A stretch of DNA of 11,684 bases from Desulfobacterales bacterium (GTDB lineage: Bacteria > Desulfobacterota > Desulfobacteria > Desulfobacterales > JAFDCJ01). The stretch is taken from contig JAOZPY010000045.1 of the NCBI GenBank assembly GCA_029932495.1, positions 1 through 11,684 of the forward strand. Direction: 5' to 3'. Numbering within the stretch: the stretch's first letter is position 1; every line of letters begins with the position of its first letter. A model generated the notes under the pieces. That model ran no database searches and was not told where the DNA came from. It saw nothing but the letters and a program-made list of their open reading frames with translations. A program made the translations under genes and the position numbers. Shown piece by piece: positions 1 through 6,400 of the stretch.

Positions 1-112
1 CGGGGGCAGTCACCATCGTCCCGTCGGCGCGGCCGACAATGACGTGTTTGAGCGGGTCCCATTCATTCCAGGAATTGACAATTGTTTTAGATGATTCATT
101 TTGTTTTTCCAT
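1..112 (-). CDS. Glycine (arginine:glycine) amidinotransferase family protein, N-terminus only (3' end outside window)
   Basis: Only the first 37 codons are present; the gene runs off the left edge. The start is the ATG at 112-110, preceded by an AGGAG ribosome site with a 6-nt spacer. Residues about 12-30 read NSWNEWDPLKHVIVGRADG. This matches the N-terminal signature of the AGAT/StrB1 amidinotransferase family (S-x-NEWDPL-x-x-V-IVGRA in animal AGAT). Family members move the amidino group of arginine to an amine acceptor such as glycine, giving ornithine and a guanidino compound. The catalytic Cys, His and Asp residues lie outside the window, so activity and acceptor cannot be judged. No signal peptide is visible, so the protein should be cytoplasmic. 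A sigma-54 type promoter lies 62 bp upstream, and the gene for a sigma-54 activator is next upstream, so activator-controlled expression is likely. Other members of the fold (inosamine-phosphate amidinotransferase, arginine deiminase-like enzymes) are less likely but possible. Confidence 0.82.
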   Translation of the reverse strand, partial: MEKQNESSKTIVNSWNEWDPLKHVIVGRADGTMVTAP

Positions 113-173
113 TCTTGGCTCCTGTTTATCTGTTCATAACAAATAAATTCTGCTGCTGGTTTTATACAAACAT

Positions 174-189
174 AGCAAGTTCAAGGCCA
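174..189 (-). promoter_or_regulatory. Sigma-54 (-24/-12) promoter for the amidinotransferase gene
   Basis: Read on the minus strand the site is TGGCCTTGAACTTGCT. Against the RpoN consensus TGGCAC-N5-TTGC(A/T) it keeps the essential GG (187-188) and GC (175-176) at the required 12-bp register, has a perfect TTGCT, and differs at two positions of the -24 element. The predicted transcript start is near 163, leaving a leader of about 50 nt before the ATG at 112. It sits in the AT-rich gap downstream of a gene for a sigma-54 activator, which is the expected arrangement. I found no other site this good in the intergenic gaps. Confidence 0.75.
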
Positions 190-227
190 GGATTTACCTG
201 TCAATTAATATACAATCAATTTATATA

Positions 228-395
228 GTTATCGGTTGAAGTAATCATGTGGGATCAGCGGATGAACCGTTTTAGACTCTAGATATCGATTAATATACTG
301 AAATTTTTAACGATAAAATTGAGCCGATAACGACTCTAAATATATCTACCATATTCCATTTAATTCCAAAGGGTTATAATATTTATCGAACCGAT
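228..395. promoter_or_regulatory. Candidate upstream activator sites (AACCGAT-like motif copies)
   Basis: This region is 40-220 bp upstream of the predicted -24/-12 promoter, where enhancer-binding activators normally bind. It holds repeated copies of an AACCGAT/ATCGGTT motif: ATCGGTT at 231-237, AACCGTT at 265-271, AGCCGAT at 322-328 and AACCGAT at 389-395. The 8-mer GTTATCGG (228-235) recurs inverted as CCGATAAC (324-331). ATCG-AAC-CGAT at 385-395 is a short palindrome. That these bind the adjacent activator is inference; the motif could also arise by chance in AT-rich DNA. Confidence 0.35.
275..343. repeat. Pair of imperfect 12-bp direct repeats
   Basis: GACTCTAGATAT at 275-286 and GACTCTAAATAT at 332-343 match at 11 of 12 positions and are 57 bp apart (start to start) on the same strand. 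They interleave with the AACCGAT-like copies in the control region upstream of the amidinotransferase gene. They may be part of a repeated operator unit; the function is unknown. Confidence 0.4.
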
Positions 396-405
396 TCCGA
401 AGGAA

Positions 406-2151
406 TTACCCCAGGTGGTACTTCTTCATTTTGCGCATGACACTGCTTTGGCTGGTTCCCAAATTTTGCGCCACTTTCCGGGTGGATCTGAAACGTTTGA
501 AGGCATCAGACAGAATCTTTTTTTCCAGAGCCTGGACTTTGTCCTGTAAACGAATCGGATATGACGGATCTTCCGGAAATTCAGTTTTCCTCCCGGGGGT
601 TTTATCCCCGGCACCGATGCTATCCGCTAAAAAATCATCCAGCACGTCATTTTCGCTCAAAACGACCGCTTTTCTCATGATATTCTGCAATTCCCGAACA
701 TTGCCAGGAAATGGATACGCCTGCAGCTGACGGAGGGCCTTCGCGGTAATGCGTCGCTGGACCTGATATTCCCGGTTATAGATATCCAGAAAAAATTCGG
801 CCATTTTGACGATATCGACCGACCGCTGACGCAGGGCTGGAATATGGATCATAAAGGTATTCAGGCGAAAAAAAAGATCCTGCCGGAAACGGCCCTGCCG
901 TGTCAGCCCATCGAGATCCTGATTGGTTGCGGCGATGACGCAGCAGTCGACCTTTTTGCGCCGGATGCCGCCCAGGGGCAAAATTTCCTGATCATCCAGG
1001 TATTTCAACAATTTTGCCTGGACGCCAAGGGGCAGATCGCCAATTTCATCCAGAAACAAGGTACCTTCATGGGCCAATTCAAACAAACCGATTTTACCCT
1101 CTTCCCTGGCACCGGTGAAGGCCCCCTTTTCGTATCCGAAAAGTTCGGCTTCAAGAAGGCTTTCCGGCAGGGCGGCACAATTTATTTGAATAAAAGGTTT
1201 GACTTTGCGGTTGCCGTTATCATGGATGAATTTTGCGAGCAGTCCTTTGCCGGTTCCAGATTCCCCCTGAAGCAAAATGTTGGAGGCTCCCATGCGCGCG
1301 AGCTTCATACCCACCCGCAGAACCTGCTGCATTTCTTTGCTCTCGGCCACAATTTCCTGCTGCCATGACGCCAGCAAGCTTAATTCTTCAAATTCATCTT
1401 TATATTTTTCAGCAATCCGGCGACGCTGCTCCAATTCTTCCTGCACGGCATTCCAGTGTGTCAGATCGCGCTCGTTGCTCACGATCAGGGAGACGTTCCC
1501 GTCTTCATCCAGAATCGGTGTGCCGGTGACAAGCACCCGTTTGCCGGTTTTTTTGATATACGACAGGGTGCTGGATTGCCGTTTGGTCTTCAACACCTCC
1601 GGGGTGACCACCCCCTCGAAGACACCTTCATCGACCAAATCATAAATACTGCGACCAATCACATCCCTGGCACGGACACCGTTGATCATTTCAGAAACGG
1701 TATTTATATTTATTATTTTGCCGGTACTGTCGTGGATCCACAGCCCGTCTGATGACCCCTTGAAAATGGCGTCAAGTTGTCTGTAAAGTTTTAGATATTC
1801 GTCCGAATAGCGAAGCGCCTCGACAAAGTCGTCCAAATGGTGCAATATGGCAAGGGTACCCTTAATTTCGCCCCCAACTTTAAGCGGGGCGATATCGATC
1901 ACCATTTTCCGATTGCCCCTGGGCACATACTGGCCGGTGCAAGTCTTTCCGCTTTGGAGGCATTGCCTGATGCGCTTGCCCGCCTCCGGTATCAGGCGCT
2001 GAAAATCAAGATTGATGACGGCGGTCGAGCCCAATTCGAGTATGTTCAATGCCCTTGGATTAATATAGACAATTTTGCCATCGACATCGGTGGCAATGAT
2101 ACCGCTGTTGATCGACGCAAGAATATCTTCACAGGTGACTTCAGGAGTCAT
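406..2151 (-). CDS. Sigma-54-dependent enhancer-binding activator, PAS-PAS-AAA+-Fis/TyrR-type HTH
   Basis: A complete 581-aa cytoplasmic transcription activator that uses ATP to open sigma-54 RNA polymerase complexes. Residues about 5-110 and 120-237 are two PAS sensor domains; there is no receiver domain, so it probably responds to a small ligand or redox state rather than to phosphorylation. The AAA+ domain (about 267-510) has an intact Walker A GESGTGKG (296-303), the sigma-54-contacting GAFTGA loop (343-348), a Walker B within GTLFLDEIGD, and FRQDLFFRLN. The C-terminus (about 546-581) carries a Fis/TyrR-like helix-turn-helix ending SQSSVMRKMKKYHLG. The ATG at 2151 has a GAGGG ribosome site and lies 20 bp after ackA, so the two are probably cotranscribed. 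PAS-PAS activators of this type commonly control amino-acid catabolic genes. The nearest plausible target is the sigma-54 promoter of the amidinotransferase gene just downstream. Its ligand is unknown. Confidence 0.93.
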   Translation of the reverse strand: MTPEVTCEDILASINSGIIATDVDGKIVYINPRALNILELGSTAVINLDFQRLIPEAGKRIRQCLQSGKTCTGQYVPRGNRKMVIDIAPLKVGGEIKGTLAILHHLDDFVEALRYSDEYLKLYRQLDAIFKGSSDGLWIHDSTGKIININTVSEMINGVRARDVIGRSIYDLVDEGVFEGVVTPEVLKTKRQSSTLSYIKKTGKRVLVTGTPILDEDGNVSLIVSNERDLTHWNAVQEELEQRRRIAEKYKDEFEELSLLASWQQEIVAESKEMQQVLRVGMKLARMGASNILLQGESGTGKGLLAKFIHDNGNRKVKPFIQINCAALPESLLEAELFGYEKGAFTGAREEGKIGLFELAHEGTLFLDEIGDLPLGVQAKLLKYLDDQEILPLGGIRRKKVDCCVIAATNQDLDGLTRQGRFRQDLFFRLNTFMIHIPALRQRSVDIVKMAEFFLDIYNREYQVQRRITAKALRQLQAYPFPGNVRELQNIMRKAVVLSENDVLDDFLADSIGAGDKTPGRKTEFPEDPSYPIRLQDKVQALEKKILSDAFKRFRSTRKVAQNLGTSQSSVMRKMKKYHLG

Positions 2152-2171
2152 GAGCCCTCACAAGGACGTTT

Positions 2172-3380
2172 TTACCCACCGATCACACGCTGGGTTTCCT
2201 GGGCGATTCTCAGCTCTTCGTTGGTGGGGATTACGAGCACTTTCACTTTGCTGTTCCGGGAACTGATCTGCCGGATGCCATCGGCGCTATCATGGTTTTT
2301 TTCGTCATCAATTTCGATTCCCAGGGCCTGTAAATTCCGGCAGCAAAGCTCGCGCACAACCGGAGAATTCTCACCGATGCCGGCGGTAAAAACAAGCGCA
2401 TCCACGTGGCCCAGGCAGGCGCAATAGGCCCCGATATACTTTTTGACTTGGTAAGTGTATACTTCCAGGGCGATTTTGGCCTGTTTGTCCCCGGCCTGCT
2501 TTTTGCGAATGACCTCGCGCATGTCGTTGACGCCGCACAGCCCCAGCAGCCCGCTTTTTTTGTTCAGCATCTTGTCCAGGTCCCCAAAGGACATGTTCAC
2601 ACGATCAGCCAATATTAAAAGGATGGAAGGATCAATATCCCCACAGCGGGTACCCATGGGCAACCCCGCCAGGGGTGTCAGGCCCATGCTGGTATCCACG
2701 CTTTTTCCACCCCGGACCGCGCACATACTGGCGCCGTTTCCCAGGTGGATGGTGATCAGGTTCAACTGCGTCAACGGCCGGCTGAGAAATGCTGCCGCCG
2801 CCTCGGCAACGAACGCATGGGATGTACCGTGAAATCCATAGCGACGGATTTTATGCTTCTCGTATAGTTCAACCGGAATGGCATAAAGATAGGCATAGTT
2901 CGGCAGGCTTTGATGAAAAGCAGTATCAAAAACAGCGACCTGGGCGGCTTTGGGAAATATTTTGCAGGCCACTTCGATTCCCATCAGGTTGGCGGGGTTG
3001 TGCAAGGGTGCGAGGGCAATACACTGCCGGATGGCCGCCATCACCCGGTCATCGATCCGGGTGGAGGCCTGGAAAAACTCACCGCCGTGCACCACGCGGT
3101 GGCCGACGGCTGCAATCTCCGAGCGGTGGCCGATCACACCGTGCCGCGGATCCATCAGTAAATCCACGCTGCGCTGCAATCCCTGGTAATGGTTCGTGAT
3201 CTCTGCTTTTTCGACGATCTTTTTCTTATCCCCTCTGGCAGTAAGGTATTGGTGCGTCAGAATGGAACTTGGTTCCCCGATCTTTTCGGCCAGTCCCGAA
3301 GACAGGGCCCGCCGTTGATCCATGTCGAACAGTTCATATTTTATCGAGGAGCTTCCCGAGTTGATCACCAGTATCTTCAT
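2172..3380 (-). CDS. ackA: Acetate kinase
   Basis: A 402-aa cytoplasmic enzyme interconverting acetyl phosphate + ADP with acetate + ATP. It has the normal length and the ASKHA-fold signatures: NSGSSSIKY at the N-terminus, GHRVVHGG, FDTAFH, YGFHGTSH, HLGNGAS, MGTRCGDIDPS and GIGENSP. The known active-site residues of Methanosarcina acetate kinase (N7, R91, H123, D148, H180, R241, E384) have counterparts at N7, R95, H127, D152, H184, R245 and E388, a constant shift of four. It should therefore be active. The ATG at 3380 has an AGAGG ribosome site and follows the kinase stop by 47 bp; the activator gene follows 20 bp later. No phosphotransacetylase gene lies beside it. This suggests that acetyl phosphate may come from another reaction, such as a glycine-, sarcosine- or betaine-reductase or a sulfoacetaldehyde acetyltransferase encoded elsewhere (inference). 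Confidence 0.96.
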   Translation of the reverse strand: MKILVINSGSSSIKYELFDMDQRRALSSGLAEKIGEPSSILTHQYLTARGDKKKIVEKAEITNHYQGLQRSVDLLMDPRHGVIGHRSEIAAVGHRVVHGGEFFQASTRIDDRVMAAIRQCIALAPLHNPANLMGIEVACKIFPKAAQVAVFDTAFHQSLPNYAYLYAIPVELYEKHKIRRYGFHGTSHAFVAEAAAAFLSRPLTQLNLITIHLGNGASMCAVRGGKSVDTSMGLTPLAGLPMGTRCGDIDPSILLILADRVNMSFGDLDKMLNKKSGLLGLCGVNDMREVIRKKQAGDKQAKIALEVYTYQVKKYIGAYCACLGHVDALVFTAGIGENSPVVRELCCRNLQALGIEIDDEKNHDSADGIRQISSRNSKVKVLVIPTNEELRIAQETQRVIGG

Positions 3381-3427
3381 AACCTGTCCTCTATCTCGCT
3401 ATCGGCGAATTCATCCAGTCAATCTGA

Positions 3428-6400
3428 TCAGCCACTCAACTTGTCCACCACGCTTTGAATTCCCTCGAAGTCAAAATCTTCCGCCAGCCGGATCAGCTCG
3501 TCACCCAGGGAGGCCATGGACCCGGATTCCCCCTTAAGCTCCCCGGCGATTTCCGTGATCTGCGATACATCTCCCATTTCAGCCGCCTCCCGGATGCGCC
3601 CGGCGACTTCTTTTGTCAGCCCGGATGGCATCCCGCTCATTTGATTATCGCGATTATTAGCGGTCTTTTTTTCCACTGCGGGCTCCAATTGCCCAACAGC
3701 CTCCAGCGCCGCCTTAAGGGCCGCTTCGAGCCGCGCATATTTCTGTTCCAGCTCCTTGATAGAAACGGTGTTCGCTGTCTGTCCCTTGACAATCCTTTCA
3801 ATTTCCACTGTCGCCACGCGCACGTCCGTGGCCTCGAGGTTGCCGGCCAGTCCTTTCAGGTTATGAATCAGGCTGTGGGCCCGCTGAAAATCCCCGGCCT
3901 TCAGGGCCGTGTAAATTTCGCCGGCCACCCCGCCATAGTTGGTGCCAAAGTCCAGCAGTAGTTTGCGATATAGCTTCTGGTTGCCCTGCAGGCGCTTCAA
4001 ACCGGCCTGCAGATCAAATCCGGGTAAAAATTCTGGAAGCAATTCTTGGTTCCCTGCGACCGGGTTTTTTCTGGAGTTTTTATTAGCAATTCGAGGCGCC
4101 AAGTCCGAAGCCCTTTTTGCATCCGTTTTGATCCACTTCCGCAAAGCTGCAAACAGCTGCTCTGGATCAATGGGTTTGGTGATATGGTCATTCATGCCGG
4201 CGGCAAGACTTTTTTGCTTGTCACCGGCCATGGCATGGGCCGTCATCGCGATGACCGGAAGTCTTTTGCTTTCAGGTTTTAAATCAGAATCATTTCCACC
4301 TTCCGCATTCCGCATTCCCACTTCCGAATTCCCCCTTTCGTCTTCCCACTGGCGAATGCGCCTTGAAGCTTCGTATCCGTCCATCACCGGCATTTGAACA
4401 TCCATGAGCACGGCTTCAAATTTCGATGACTTCACCCGTTCAAGTCCCTCCTTGCCGTTGTTGGCAATGGTGACCACCAGGCCGGCATCTTCCAGGATTT
4501 CTCTGGCCACCTGCTGGTTGATCTCATTGTCTTCCACCAGCAGCACCCGGGCCCCCTTGAGGTCTTGCATCTTTCCGGTAAGTCTTTCATTTTTCCTGTG
4601 CTCGGCACGGGAAGTTGCCGGTGCTTCCCTGTCCAGAGCCTGCATCATGGCATCAAACAGCACCGATGCGCTTACGGGTTTGAGTAAAAAACCCTCCAGC
4701 CCGATTTTTTCAGCCTGCTGCATGAGTTCCTCCCGCCCGTAAGCGGTCACCAGAATGACGGCCGGAATTTTATGCAACTTTTCGTGATTCTTAATGCGTC
4801 TGGAAGCTTCGAGGCCATCCATATCCGGCATCTTCCAGTCCATGATCACAAGCTCAAAGGGGGTTTTCCCGTCGGCCCTTTCGATTTCATCCAGAGCTTC
4901 TGCGCCGGAAGCCGCCAGATAAACTTCAAAGGAAGATGAAACCAGCATGTCATGAAAAATCTGCCGCGAAGTCGCATTGTCATCCACCACCAGCACTTTT
5001 ATCCCTCGCAGGTCCGGCGACGGGGCAAAGTGCTTTTTCGCTTTTTCCTCTGCCAAACCGAAGTTGGCCGTAAAACTGAAAGTCGTACCCCGCCCGGGCT
5101 CGCTGTCCACCCATATTTCACCACCCATCATCGTCACCAGCCGTTTGCTGATGGTCAGGCCCAGCCCGGTGCCGCCGTATTTTCGCGTCGTCGAGGTGTC
5201 GGCCTGGGAAAAAGCCTGGAAAAGCCGTCCCTGCTGCTCCATGGTCATACCGATGCCCGTATCGCGCACTGAAAACTCGAGGTGAATACCATGATCCGAT
5301 CGCCTGATCTGCTTTACGGTAAAAACAATCTCTCCCTGTTCGGTAAATTTTACGGCGTTATTGCCGAGATTCACCAGTATCTGGTTCAGCCGCAGGGGAT
5401 CTCCGATCAATAAGTTGGGCACCCCGGCGTCGATGTCGAACAAAACTTCAAGGTTGTCTTTTTCCCGGGCCTTAATGCTGATCACATTGGCCACGTTGTC
5501 CATTGTTTCCGACAGATCGAAGACAGCAGCTTCCATGTCCAGCTTGCCGGCCTCAATTTTGGAAAAATCCAGAATGTCGTTGATAATCCCCAACAGGGAA
5601 TTGGCCGAAGACTGGATCTTGCTCAAATAATCCCGCTGCTTGGGTGTCAACTCTGTTTTAAGCGCCAGGTGCGCCATGCCGATAACCGCATTCATGGGCG
5701 TGCGAATCTCGTGGCTCATATTGGCCAGAAAATCGGATTTGGCCCGGGTGGCCTCCTCGGCCTTTTCCTTGGCTTGGAGAAGCTCTTTTTCCATCTGGCG
5801 GCGCTCGGTGATATCCATGAAGCTGATGACCGCCCCGACAACGCGATTTTCCTTTTTTATCGGCATACTGGTGTATTCGGTAAAAAAAGAACTGCCGTCT
5901 TTGCGCCACAGCACCTCTCCGACAATATGCTGTTCACTGCCGTCGGCATGGCTCAGATACATGGGACACTTTTTTTTGGGATACGTCGAGCCGTCTGGGT
6001 ATGAATGATGGACCTGCCAGTGGATATCCTGGCCGATCAGCTCACCGGGTTCATAGCCCAGCATGCGGTTGGCCGACGGATTGATAAAAATGATTTTCCC
6101 GTCCACATCAACGCCGAAAATTCCCTCGCCGGCCGAATCCAGCAGCAGGCGGGAGCGTTCCTCAGCGGCTTCAAGCTGCTGCTGATTTTCTGTTAATTCC
6201 GCTGTGCGCTCGGCAACTTTTTCCTCCAGGCTGTCCCGCGCCTTCATCAGTGCTCGACTGGTGCGCTCACCAAGTACCAGCACCATCAGCACCGCACCCA
6301 CGGAGATAAAAAGGGTAATGCCCAAAACCCCGAGAATTGTCCAACGGATATGATAATAATTGGACAATGCCTCCGCCATATCGACTTCAGCAGCCAATCC

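Noticed and set aside
214..226. IHF-like site (AATCAA then AT-rich) between promoter and upstream motifs
   Set aside because: Only the WATCAA half matches; the TTR half is wrong at two of three positions.
394..406. Hairpin ATTCC-GAA-GGAAT at the activator stop, considered as a terminator
   Set aside because: A 5-bp stem with no downstream T-tract is too weak to call.
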